A stretch of DNA of 64,000 nucleotides, taken from NCBI RefSeq assembly GCF_024281035.1, contig NZ_JAMXLH010000022.1, forward strand, positions 103,013-167,012, given 5' to 3'. Shown here piece by piece: positions 50,731 through 59,160 of this stretch (position 1 is the stretch's first letter; every line of letters starts with the position of its first letter). Under the pieces are notes generated by a model. That model saw nothing but the letters and a program-made list of their open reading frames with translations. It had not been told where the DNA came from and searched no databases. The stretch comes from Paraburkholderia sp. GTDB lineage: Bacteria > Pseudomonadota > Gammaproteobacteria > Burkholderiales > Burkholderiaceae. Made by a program: the position numbers and the translations under genes.

Positions 50731-51969
50731 TCACAGCGCCGAGCGCTTGCGCTGCAGGAAACGGCGCACGGCCGGATCGCGCTCAAGGCCAATCGCGAGA
50801 TCGTACGCGTGAAGCGCTTCGACCGTCGCACCGGCACGCGCTAGCAGATCGGCACGCGCGGCCCAATAGGGCTGATAATCCGCCAGACGCGGATCGTCCG
50901 CATAAGGCGCAAGCGCCTCGAGCGCCGCCTGCGCGCCGTCCCGTTCCGCCAGCGCGAGCGCGCGGTTCACGGCAACGACCGGTGACGCCGCTATCGTGAG
51001 CAGCGCATCGTAGAGCTGCACGATTTCGTCCCAGTTCGGGCGACGCGTCCGGCAGCGGTATATATGTGCCGACTGCAGCGCAGCCTCCAGTTGAAAGCGT
51101 CCGATTGCGTTGAGCGCGTTCGCGCGCCGCAGCAGTGCGTCGGCTGCGTCGATCATTGCTGCGTTCCAGCTTGCCGGATCCTGCGCGGACAACGGCACGT
51201 ATTCACCGGCCGCATCACGCCGCGCATTGCGCCGTGACTGCGCATACAGCATGAGCGCGAGCAGACCAAGCGTCTCTGGTTCCTCGGGTAGCAATTCGAC
51301 AAGCAGTTGCGCGAGAAACAATGCCTCGTCGGCGAGGTCGCGACGCTCGGCATCGCCGCCGACCGGGTCGGTCCACCCTTCCGCATACGCTGCATAGACC
51401 GCTTCCAGCACAGCATCGAGGCGCTCGGGCAACGCCTCGCGCTCGGGAACGCTAAACGGAATGCCCGCCTCGCGGATCTTGTTCTTCGCGCGCACAAGGC
51501 GCTTGCTCATGGCGGCGGGTGACATCAGGAAAGCGGACGCAATTGCCTTTGCTTCGAGGCCCAGCACCACCTGCAGCATCAACGGCGTGCGAATCGTCGC
51601 GTCGAGCGCCGGGTGCGTGCATGCGAACAGCAACGCAAGCCGCCGGTCGGGCAATGCGCCTGGCTCGTGCGAATCGATCTCGTCGGCAAGGATCGCAAGC
51701 TGGTTTGCCACTTCGTCGCCGATACGACGATGCCGCGCGCCGTCGATTGCCCGGCGGCGCGCCACCGTCATCAGCCACGCTTCAGGATTCGCAGGGCAGC
51801 CGCGGACGGGCCAATCCGCGAGCGCGGCCGAAAACGCATCGGACAACGCGTCCTCGGCCGCGGCGACGTCGCGCGTGCGCATGGCCAGCAGCGCGACGAG
51901 CTTGCCGTAACTGCGGCGAGCGACCGCCTCGGCAACCGAATGCGCGGCGTCACCGCCGGACGTATTCAT
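50731..51969 (-). CDS. ECF RNA polymerase sigma factor of the ECF42 group
   Basis: The ATG at 51969 overlaps the stop of the gene upstream (ATGA) and gives 412 residues. N-terminal sigma-70 region 2 (ALLAMRTRDVAAAEDALSDAFSAALADWP; PEAWLMTVARRRAIDGARHRR) and region 4 (MLQVVLGLEAKAIASAFLMSPAAMSKRLVRAKNKIREAGIPF) are followed by a long helical C-terminal extension (about 200-412), the mark of ECF42 (DUF6596-type). ECF42 factors lack a classical anti-sigma factor and are next to DGPF proteins, as here. Promoter targets are unknown. Confidence 0.92.
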   Translation of the reverse strand: MNTSGGDAAHSVAEAVARRSYGKLVALLAMRTRDVAAAEDALSDAFSAALADWPVRGCPANPEAWLMTVARRRAIDGARHRRIGDEVANQLAILADEIDSHEPGALPDRRLALLFACTHPALDATIRTPLMLQVVLGLEAKAIASAFLMSPAAMSKRLVRAKNKIREAGIPFSVPEREALPERLDAVLEAVYAAYAEGWTDPVGGDAERRDLADEALFLAQLLVELLPEEPETLGLLALMLYAQSRRNARRDAAGEYVPLSAQDPASWNAAMIDAADALLRRANALNAIGRFQLEAALQSAHIYRCRTRRPNWDEIVQLYDALLTIAASPVVAVNRALALAERDGAQAALEALAPYADDPRLADYQPYWAARADLLARAGATVEALHAYDLAIGLERDPAVRRFLQRKRSAL

Positions 51970-52337
51970 GCAACGGACGGTGCCTCGCCCGGGGCCGTCC
52001 ACACCGGGCGCACCTCCAGCACGCCGTGCCCGGCGCCTGGACAACGCGAGGCCCACGTGATCGCCGCGTCGAGGTTGGGCACGTCGATCAGGTAATAGCC
52101 AGCGAGTTGCTCCTTCGAATCGGAATACGGTCCGTCGAGCACTTGCGGCTTGCCGTCGACGAGACGCACCGTGGTGGCCGCACTCGTGTGCTGCAGCCGG
52201 TTGGCGCCGACCAGCGCCTGCGCTTTTTGCAACGACTCGGTGTACGCCTGATACGCCGCGACGCCTTGCTGGCGCTCGCTATCGGTCATCTGATTCCAGC
52301 GGTCTTCTTGCGAGTAGATCATCAGCAGGTATTGCAT
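51966..52337 (-). CDS. DGPF/YCII-related partner of the ECF sigma factor
   Basis: 123 residues with a GGAGG before its ATG at 52337 (a longer in-frame reading is not used). It opens MQYLLMIYSQEDRW, then the DGPF signature in the form VLDGPYSDSKEQLAGYYLIDV and the terminal EVRPVW. It belongs to the YCII-related family, and DGPF proteins are partners of ECF42 sigma factors; some are proposed sensors. Its stop overlaps the start of the sigma gene, so the two are co-translated. Confidence 0.92.
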   Translation of the reverse strand: MQYLLMIYSQEDRWNQMTDSERQQGVAAYQAYTESLQKAQALVGANRLQHTSAATTVRLVDGKPQVLDGPYSDSKEQLAGYYLIDVPNLDAAITWASRCPGAGHGVLEVRPVWTAPGEAPSVA

Positions 52338-52721
52338 GTGAACCTCCGTCATGGGGATGAGGCGGCTGAAAAACATCGGGGCCGCCATCACAATGACGCG
52401 CGGGCCGCCTGTTGATGGACAGGCCGCGCCGAAAAATTTCTCGGAAGAGGGGGCGCGCCTTGTTCGCTTTCCGCCGTTTTCCACGATGCAGGAATGTGCC
52501 GAAGCAGGAAGCTGCGCATGGAATACGAGCGAACATCTTATGCCCACATGTGTAATGGCGTCCGCGAGCGTTCACTCATGTAAGCGCTTCGCTATTACCC
52601 GGTTTATCGCAAGGAGAACCGGCATTCATTACGGGAAGGTTGTGAGCGACGAAGTAAAGACGACCCATCGGAAGACGATAGCGGCGCTCGATGTAAATAT
52701 CATGCCCTCACGCAAGGCTCA
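52338..52721. other. Gene-free stretch upstream of the sigma-factor operon
   Basis: About 380 bases on the far side of the DGPF gene; no supported gene on either strand. It should contain the promoter of the DGPF-sigma pair. Confidence 0.4.
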
Positions 52722-53225
52722 TCAGTAACTCGGTGCTGTCCCTGGCTGAGGGCGCAGCATCAGATAGAAGGCGGTAACGTGCGTAATGGTGAGCAAAGGC
52801 ACGTAGATGACTGGAATCGCGTACGTGGCGCCCAACTCGCCTGCCATGGCCGGAAGACCGGCCTGTATCGCATGGTAGTAGTCCAGGATGAGGTCGGTCG
52901 CTCCCACGACATTGAACGCTACGACGAACAGCCAGAAGAGCGGACGTATGCGTGCCGTAAGCAGCGCGAGTATTGCCAGCACGCCAGTCAGGAAATCGCC
53001 GTATGCAGCGAACACGGCGAAACTTGCAGGAAGCTGGGGACTGACGACGCCCGGCATGATGAAGGCGAGTCCGAAGAAGCGGAAGCTGTGCAACGTGGCG
53101 ATTGCGCGTTGCGCGTCGAACGGGTCCATCGCCTTGAGCCTTGGCCAGACGTATACGTTGAAGCACAGCAGCCAGGCGACGTAGCCCAGAACGAGATGCA
53201 ACTGGAAAATGCGCTCCGGTGACAT
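52722..53225 (-). CDS. Integral membrane protein, about five spans
   Basis: 167 residues with AGGAGG before its ATG. Hydrophobic stretches HLVLGYVAWLLCFNVYVW, SFRFFGLAFIMPGVV, LTGVLAILALLTARI, RPLFWLFVVAFNVVGATDLI and TYAIPVIYVPLLTITHVTAFYLML are separated by short loops. The overall look is like small DUF-type membrane proteins. It is 49 bases after another membrane protein gene on the same strand; both are probably one operon. Function unknown. Confidence 0.82.
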   Translation of the reverse strand: MSPERIFQLHLVLGYVAWLLCFNVYVWPRLKAMDPFDAQRAIATLHSFRFFGLAFIMPGVVSPQLPASFAVFAAYGDFLTGVLAILALLTARIRPLFWLFVVAFNVVGATDLILDYYHAIQAGLPAMAGELGATYAIPVIYVPLLTITHVTAFYLMLRPQPGTAPSY

Positions 53226-53274
53226 GTTGCCTCCTTTCGGCTGGTGTCGCGCGTATGGAAGAAAAGGGAAGGAA

Positions 53275-54111
53275 TCATCGGGCGCGTAGCCTGATCAGTT
53301 GCCGCAGTGACAGTGCGTGCAACAGGATCGAGCCTGGCACCACGAAAGCGGGCGTCAGCACGTACGGATAAGCGCCGGCGTTTATGCCGGGCACAGCCGG
53401 AACGATCAACTGGAATCGTCCGGGCGCGGTGACCAGTCCCAACGTAATCGCGACGGCGAAATCGGCGAGGCCGAAGAGGTTCCAGGCAATCGCCGCCTTG
53501 CGCCCTTGCGCTGTCCCGCTCGCCACGGCAATGGCCGCAGGCAGGGCGAAGAGGCCGGTCAGCACATCGCCCGTTCCCGCCGGTAATGCGAACACGCCGG
53601 GCAATCCGCCATGCAGCCAAGCAGCGAGCGCCCAACCGCCGAACACGCGATAAAGCTGAATCGCCACGAGCCAGGCTGGAGGCATCGCGTCGAGCAATTT
53701 GCCCACTCGCTTTGAACGCAGCAACAACGGCGCGCCTATAAGCACCGGCAGGAAGATCGCCAGCGGCAGCAACGGTAACGGTGGCGGTGTGACGTCAAGG
53801 TGAAAGGCGCCCTGAATCGCCGCGCTCCAGACGATTGCGAACCAGAGCGTGTGGGGAATGACGATTGCAAGCCAGGTCGTGCGGCGTTGGCCTGTCGTCA
53901 GGTCCGTGTTGGCGAGGCCGAGCCACAATCCCAGCGCGATGAACACCTGGGCCACCAACTGGTGCGCAGTGGTTTGAAAACCGCTGGCCGGAATAATCGG
54001 TTGCCAGTAGATCAGTGCAATCCACAGTAACGTCAGCGGAGCGAACCAATACAGGCTGCGCCAGGCGGGGCGCGGAAAAGCGATGCCAGCAGAGATCGGC
54101 GAGGCGTTCAT
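53275..54111 (-). CDS. Integral membrane protein, about eight spans
   Basis: 278 residues; GAGGAG precedes the ATG. Repeated hydrophobic segments begin at LYWFAPLTLLWIALIYW and continue through to FVVPGSILLHALSL, with an interior GGLPGVFALPAGTGDVLTGLFALP motif. No family is recognised. It heads a two-gene operon and is divergent from the LysR gene at 54189 with only 77 bases between, so that regulator may control it. Confidence 0.82.
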   Translation of the reverse strand: MNASPISAGIAFPRPAWRSLYWFAPLTLLWIALIYWQPIIPASGFQTTAHQLVAQVFIALGLWLGLANTDLTTGQRRTTWLAIVIPHTLWFAIVWSAAIQGAFHLDVTPPPLPLLPLAIFLPVLIGAPLLLRSKRVGKLLDAMPPAWLVAIQLYRVFGGWALAAWLHGGLPGVFALPAGTGDVLTGLFALPAAIAVASGTAQGRKAAIAWNLFGLADFAVAITLGLVTAPGRFQLIVPAVPGINAGAYPYVLTPAFVVPGSILLHALSLRQLIRLRAR

Positions 54112-54188
54112 CAGCGGTTCTCCTCATTGAGGTGCCAGGTGTAACATCGATTCCCGCGAGCGACTATTCCTCACAATGTTGACGGGCC

Positions 54189-55145
54189 ATGAAGCAGAAC
54201 TTCACAGTCAGACAGGGTGCGCTCGACGGCGTGGAGGTGTTTCTGAGCGTTGCCCGGCATCGCAGTTTTCGCAAGGCAGCCGCGGAACTCGGGGTGACGC
54301 CGTCCGCGGTCAGTCAGGCGGTGCACGCCCTCGAAGCGCGCATTGGCGCCGCGTTGTTCATCCGCACCACGCGCAGCGTCGGCCTGAGTGAAGCGGGCGA
54401 GCGCTTTCTTTCGCGCGCCAAACCCGCATTCGAGGAACTCGTCGCCGCCAGCGAAGTGGCGCGCGGGCTCGGCCAGCGGCCGGCCGGATTGCTGCGTCTC
54501 GCAGTGCCGCGCGCGATCGTCCCGATCCTGCTGGAGCCGCTGATCGCATCGTTTTGCAAGGCCAATCCCGAGATCGAGGTGGAGATCGCAGCAAGCGAGA
54601 AGCTGGTCGATCTCGCGGCGGAAGGATTCGACGCAGGCATCCGGCTCGGTCAGTTCATTTCGCCCGACATGGTTGCTGTACCGTTGACGCCGCCGTTTCG
54701 TTTAATCGTTATCGGCAGTCCTGCTTATTTCGCAGAGCACAGCCAGCCGATGCACACAGACGATTTACGTCAGCACGCATGCTTGCGATGGCGGCGCTCT
54801 ACCGGCGTGCTCGCTCCGTGGTCATTCGACGACCACGGAAACACGATCGAGATCGCAGTATCGGGACCATTCATCGCCAGCGATTTCCCGACGTTGCTGG
54901 GTGCGGCAATGGAGGGCATGGGACTTGCGCAATTACCCGAGCCGATGGTCGCAGAGAGGGTGAAGGCGGGAAAGCTGCTGCACGTACTGGACGCGTATGC
55001 GCCTGTGATGCCGGGCGTGTCGCTCTACTATCCGGGTCACCGGCAGATCATGCCGAAGCTGCGTGCGTTCATCGATCATGTGAAGAGCCGTCGTGCAGCC
55101 GATGGCAAGCTCCGCGTGCGAGATGATGCGAAGCGGTCCGAGTAG
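54189..55145 (+). CDS. LysR-family regulator divergent from the membrane protein operon
   Basis: 318 residues. HTH with FLSVARHRSFRKAAAELGVTPSAVSQAVHALEARIGAALFIRTTRSVGLSEAGERFL; CrgA-type sensor with LRLAVPRAIVPILLEPLIASF, VEIAASEKLVDLAAEGFDAGIRLGQF and a late FPTLLGAAMEGMGLAQLPEPMVAERVKAG. It is divergent from the two membrane protein genes. Inducer unknown. It may also act on the exported protein gene downstream, but there is no direct sign of that. Confidence 0.9.
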   Translation: MKQNFTVRQGALDGVEVFLSVARHRSFRKAAAELGVTPSAVSQAVHALEARIGAALFIRTTRSVGLSEAGERFLSRAKPAFEELVAASEVARGLGQRPAGLLRLAVPRAIVPILLEPLIASFCKANPEIEVEIAASEKLVDLAAEGFDAGIRLGQFISPDMVAVPLTPPFRLIVIGSPAYFAEHSQPMHTDDLRQHACLRWRRSTGVLAPWSFDDHGNTIEIAVSGPFIASDFPTLLGAAMEGMGLAQLPEPMVAERVKAGKLLHVLDAYAPVMPGVSLYYPGHRQIMPKLRAFIDHVKSRRAADGKLRVRDDAKRSE

Positions 55146-55273
55146 CAGGACAAGCGTGATTTGTGCGAATTCCCGGCGCGATGGAATAAGTGTTCTGTCA
55201 CCTCGACAGCAAACGTTCGGGCACGCGATGTGCGGCACCTCTGCATCGCAATGCGTGCAAGGAGCCCGCCGAC

Positions 55274-56239
55274 ATGATGTTGTGGAAGAACTGCCTCGCT
55301 GCGGCGCTGTCCGTAGCTGCTGCCGCGTTCGTGGCCGCGAACGCGCAGACGCAGGTGCAGGGTGTGGTGCAGCCCGCGATTCCGGCCTCGCAACCGGTGG
55401 TGCACGCCGTTCCTCTGAATCCCCCCGAGTCGGCTCGACGGCCAGCTCCGCAGTCAGCTCAAAGAGCGGCGCCACAGTCTGCTCAAAAGCCTGCAATAGC
55501 GTCAGTTGAAAAGCGCGCTGAAAAACCGGTTCATAAGCCTGCGCGCAGGCGTGTCCATGGACCCGCTTATAAGGCCGCTCCGGTGCGCACGGTGCAGGAA
55601 ACACCGCCGATACTCCCGGCGCCGCTGCCCTATGCGCAGCCAGCGCCAACACCGCAGCCGTACGCAGCATCAGCGCCATCGCCGCAGCCGTATGCGCAGC
55701 CAGCGCCAATGCCGCAGCCGTACGCAGCGTCCGCGCCTACACCGCAGCCGTATGCAGAACCAGCGCCAGAACCAACGCTAACACCGCAGCCGTACGCACA
55801 ACCCGCCGCGCAGCCTGTCGTCAACTGGACGCTGCAGGTGATCCGCGACGGTCAGCAAGTCGACTCGTTTGGCGGCACGACCACGGTTGGCCAGGCGAGG
55901 ACCAACGAGCATCACAACGTCGTCACGCATAACGTCGGCTGCAAGAACCAGCCCGCGGGCGATATCGACCTGCAGCGCACGATAACTGTCGCACCGCTGC
56001 GTGCAGGCCCGGCAGTGACCGTTCTCGCAATCCAGGCGCGGGAAACGGTCGAAAGCGACACCACGCTTAAAACCCCGGGAGGCTGTGCGCTGCCGCCGCA
56101 GCCGAGCGAGGTGCACGCGAACCATCCAGGACTGGTCGTGCCCGCTGGTCAATGGGTCGACTGGCAGATCGTCAGCCAGGATCCTTCACTGCAGTACCGG
56201 GTGCGCGCGAGCCTCGAGCCGTCGTCCGCGCAGCCTTGA
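55274..56239 (+). CDS. Exported protein with PQPYA repeats
   Basis: 321 residues starting at an ATGATG pair (55274, 55277) with GGAG before. Signal peptide (about 1-25, ending AANAQT). A Pro/Ala-rich region with repeated 'PQPYA' units (about 120-185) precedes a compact C-terminal domain (LQVIRDGQQVDSFGGTTTVGQA; VAPLRAGPAVTVLAIQARE; a GCALPPQ with Cys). The earlier part has Lys/Arg/Pro-rich 'QSAQ..PQSAQ' stretches. It may reach across peptidoglycan, with the C-terminal domain outward. Family not recognised. Confidence 0.78.
   Translation: MMLWKNCLAAALSVAAAAFVAANAQTQVQGVVQPAIPASQPVVHAVPLNPPESARRPAPQSAQRAAPQSAQKPAIASVEKRAEKPVHKPARRRVHGPAYKAAPVRTVQETPPILPAPLPYAQPAPTPQPYAASAPSPQPYAQPAPMPQPYAASAPTPQPYAEPAPEPTLTPQPYAQPAAQPVVNWTLQVIRDGQQVDSFGGTTTVGQARTNEHHNVVTHNVGCKNQPAGDIDLQRTITVAPLRAGPAVTVLAIQARETVESDTTLKTPGGCALPPQPSEVHANHPGLVVPAGQWVDWQIVSQDPSLQYRVRASLEPSSAQP
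55629..55805 (+). repeat. In-frame 30-base tandem repeats coding PQPYA units
   Basis: The unit CCGCAGCCGTA-T/C-GC and its flanks recurs about five times with 30 to 42 base spacing. Unequal copies suggest past slippage or unequal recombination. Confidence 0.65.
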
Positions 56240-56513
56240 GATGTTTATAAGCGTTCGGAATTTCTGCCGCGGAACCAGTTAAATCTGTTGAACGCGGCAT
56301 CCAGTTTGCTCGCACCTCGCGAAAATGCGCGCAACACTTTATCGCGCGCATCGGTGCGTTATGAAACTCGATCAAGCGCGTTCGGCGCCGCCCGTGCGGT
56401 CGAAAATCTCCAGACCCCAGCAAATCGGAAGACAAACTCGTGCACTCGCCCCGCACCGTGTGCGAGGCGCCATGGAAAAAGGTGGAGTACGCAATCTTGT
56501 GAACGCCAACGGA

Positions 56514-56789
56514 TCACGTTGATCGCTGGTCCTTCGCGGCTGCATCGGATGCGTTAGCGCCCGGCAGCGAGCCGAACATGTGCTGGCTGCATTTCGCTTC
56601 GTGCCATGCCGCTTTGAGCTTGATCCCCGATAGCATGCGGCGCACGACGGGAACAATCTGTTCACCGGCCAGAATGCCGAGCAGGCCCGCGAGCGCAACG
56701 ATGGGCGGGGCCGGCGACTGCACGCCGACCGCGAAGTAAACAATGCCCGCAAGCAGGCCGGCGAGAAACGAAGAAATATACGCTTTCAT
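56514..56789 (-). CDS. XapX-domain membrane protein, long form
   Basis: The chosen ATG at 56789 gives 91 residues: two membrane spans with the XapX (DUF1427) signature FLAGLLAGIVYFAVGVQSPAPPIVALAGLLGILAGEQIVP. After this the chain continues for about 45 residues (RRMLSGIKLKAAWHEAKCSQHMF), a tail the short XapX at 58922 does not have. The family has no known function. It is separate from the second copy by a YcaC-like and a LysR gene. Confidence 0.85.
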   Translation of the reverse strand: MKAYISSFLAGLLAGIVYFAVGVQSPAPPIVALAGLLGILAGEQIVPVVRRMLSGIKLKAAWHEAKCSQHMFGSLPGANASDAAAKDQRST

Positions 56790-57072
56790 GTTGCGAGTCC
56801 CGTGGACCGCCAACCGGCGACTGACACTGCGCAGCGAATTTGTTGGAAGCGTATCGGGTTTTCCGAAATAAGGAAAGCGTAATTGAGACGCCGAGGCAAT
56901 GCAATTTTCAGAATCGAATAAATTCCATGTCCTGGGTGTTCTTTCGCCAGTTTTCCGTATTAAATGTCTATGGCTGGATAGCCCTTTTCCCCCGCACGAA
57001 GGACGTCGAGATCCTCACGGTCATGCCGGCGAGGCGGGATCTTTTTCGTCGTATCAAAAGGAGATGTACGTC

Positions 57073-57759
57073 ATGAGCAATCCGAAGCTTGAAGTACTCA
57101 CTCCACAGAACAGCCAGCTCATCATCATCGATCAGCAGCCTCAGATGGCCTTCGGTGTTCAGTCGATAGACCGTCAGGTGCTCAAGAATAATGTCGTTGC
57201 GCTCGCCAAGGCCGCGAAGGTGTTCAAGATTCCGACCACCATCACGACGGTCGAATCGGAAAGCTTCTCAGGGTTCACGTATCCAGAACTGCTTGACGTG
57301 TTCCCGGGCCAGAAGCTGCTCGAACGCACCTCGATGAACTCGTGGGACGATCAAAAGGTGCGTGATGCGCTCGCTGCGAATGGCCGCAAAAAAGTGGTCG
57401 TATCGGGCTTGTGGACGGAAGTCTGCAATACGACGTTTGCGCTCTGCGCGATGCTGGAAGGCGGCTACGAAATTTACATGGTTGCGGACGCATCGGGTGG
57501 CACGTCGAAGGACGCGCATGACTTCGCGATGCAGCGCATGACCCAGGCGGGCGTCGTGCCGGTTACGTGGCAGCAGGTCATGCTCGAATGGCAGCGCGAC
57601 TGGGCGCGCCGCGACACCTACGACGAAATCATGGCAATTGCGAAGGAGCACTCGGGCGCCTATGGCATGGGCATCGACTACGCGTACACCATGGTCCACA
57701 AGGCTGCACAGCGCACGGCCACGCCGCATGAGGCGCTGCCGGCCGTGCCGGCGAAGTGA
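57073..57759 (+). CDS. YcaC-like isochorismatase-family hydrolase
   Basis: The ATG at 57073 (AAGGAG 10 bases before) gives 228 residues; a start at 57064 would sit too near the ribosome site. The catalytic triad of the isochorismatase-like fold is visible: D20 in LIIIDQQPQM, a Lys near 81 (KLLERTSMNSW) and C118 in VVSGLWTEVCNTTFA, with the cis-peptide region just before it. YcaC homologues are octameric hydrolases of unknown substrate. It is oriented towards the LysR gene at 57853, end to end. Confidence 0.9.
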   Translation: MSNPKLEVLTPQNSQLIIIDQQPQMAFGVQSIDRQVLKNNVVALAKAAKVFKIPTTITTVESESFSGFTYPELLDVFPGQKLLERTSMNSWDDQKVRDALAANGRKKVVVSGLWTEVCNTTFALCAMLEGGYEIYMVADASGGTSKDAHDFAMQRMTQAGVVPVTWQQVMLEWQRDWARRDTYDEIMAIAKEHSGAYGMGIDYAYTMVHKAAQRTATPHEALPAVPAK

Positions 57760-57852
57760 GCGCGCCGTGCGGCGTGTCCTGCGGATCCGGCCCGGCCTGG
57801 ACAAATGCTCTGCACGGGTGAACGTGTCTGCATGCGGTCTGCCGTTCGGCGC

Positions 57853-58836
57853 TCAGCCCTCGGACTTTGCCCACGGCGCGTTCGCGAGATGCTCTACGAG
57901 AATCTCGAGCAGCGCGGTGACGCGTGCGCTGCGCAAGGCGCCCGGTGGCGTAATGAGGTTGACATTGATGTCGGCAATCTGCCAGCCGCACATGACGAGT
58001 TCGAGTTCGCCGCGCTGCAGGGCGTCCCATACCAGGAACTCGGGCTGAAGGGCGAGGCCATGACCGGCGATCAGCGACGGAAGAAGCATGTCGGCGTTAT
58101 TCGAGCGCACGCGCCCGCGCACGGGCACCGCATATTCTTCGTCCGATGTCATGCTGCGAAAGCGCCAGAATTCCGGGTTCGGCAGGCCCGTGTCGGTCAG
58201 GTTCGTATGCCGTTCGAGATCGTGCGGATGGGTCGGCCGCCCGTGCCGATTGAGGTAGGCAGGCGACGCGACAAGACGCCGGCGCACGGCGCACAGGCGG
58301 CGCGAACACAGCGAGGAGTCGCTCAGGTCGTCCACGCGAATCGCCACATCGAAGCCGCCTGTCACGATATCGATCGGATGGTCGGTGAGCACGAGATCGA
58401 CGTCGACACTCGGGTAGCGCTCGAGAAACGCGGGAAGCAGCGGTGCGAGGTGCTGCAAACCGAACGACGTGGAGGCGTTCACGCGCACGACGCCGTGCGG
58501 TTCGAGCGCGAGAGCGGATGCCTCGCTTTCGAAGACTTCTGCGTCGGCAAGCAGTTGCACCGCCCGGTCGCGCAGCAACTCGCCGGTCGGCGTGAGCGAG
58601 AGCTTTCGCGTCGTACGGTACAGCAGCATCGTGCCGAGGCGTTGTTCGAGATGGGCAATCGCCTTGGAGACCGTGGGCTGCGATATACCGAGCAGGTCCG
58701 CCGCTTTCGCAAACGAGCCGGTCTCGGTGACACGTGCAAAGATGGCCCAGGCTTCGAGATCAGGAAGGTTTCGTATTTCGGAAATGGAATCGACGAACGT
58801 CTCGTATACCAGCTCAGGCGATGAAGGCGGACCCAA
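57853..58836 (-). CDS. LysR-family regulator of the XapX-amidohydrolase operon
   Basis: 327 residues from a TTG at 58836, the only in-frame start upstream of the DNA-binding domain; the exact start is uncertain. HTH: NLPDLEAWAIFARVTETGSFAKAADLLGISQPTVSKAIAHLEQRLGTMLLYRTTRKLSLTPTGELL; the sensor has VRVNASTSFGLQHLAPLLPAFLERYPSVDVDLVL and a CrgA-like pattern. It is divergent from the XapX gene at 58922, so it probably controls the run 58922-63139. Confidence 0.88.
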   Translation of the reverse strand: MGPPSSPELVYETFVDSISEIRNLPDLEAWAIFARVTETGSFAKAADLLGISQPTVSKAIAHLEQRLGTMLLYRTTRKLSLTPTGELLRDRAVQLLADAEVFESEASALALEPHGVVRVNASTSFGLQHLAPLLPAFLERYPSVDVDLVLTDHPIDIVTGGFDVAIRVDDLSDSSLCSRRLCAVRRRLVASPAYLNRHGRPTHPHDLERHTNLTDTGLPNPEFWRFRSMTSDEEYAVPVRGRVRSNNADMLLPSLIAGHGLALQPEFLVWDALQRGELELVMCGWQIADINVNLITPPGALRSARVTALLEILVEHLANAPWAKSEG

Positions 58837-58921
58837 TGCGACCGCGGGAGGTGCGGAAAAACCCGGGGCGCGAACCGGGATGCAATGACCTGCATTCTAA
58901 TCTTTCGGAGCGATCGACCAC

Positions 58922-59089
58922 ATGGAGCCGTATCTCGTTTCACTGGGTGCAGGCGTGCTGATCGGCGTGATTTACAGCGTGATCAAGGTCCGCTCGCCCG
59001 CACCGCCGCTCGTTGCCCTCATCGGCTTGCTGGGCATGGTGATTGGCGTAGAGGTCGTCCCGGCCCTGCGGCAGTGGCTTGGGCTTTGA
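58922..59089 (+). CDS. XapX-domain membrane protein, short form
   Basis: 55 residues with the same XapX signature as the gene at 56514-56789: LVSLGAGVLIGVIYSVIKV, then RSPAPPLVALIGLLGMVIGVEVVP, and the end LRQWLGL. It was found by reading the frame directly because it is short. Two copies of the family in 3 kb suggest the protein is needed with each of the neighbouring enzyme genes. First gene after the divergent LysR promoter region; the amidohydrolase gene starts 71 bases on. Confidence 0.8.
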   Translation: MEPYLVSLGAGVLIGVIYSVIKVRSPAPPLVALIGLLGMVIGVEVVPALRQWLGL

Positions 59090-59160
59090 TCGTGCCGGGC
59101 GTCGTGAGCAGACAGAGAGAGCAAACGCAGTGATCGAAGTCAGCGAAGCAAGGAGCGCAC

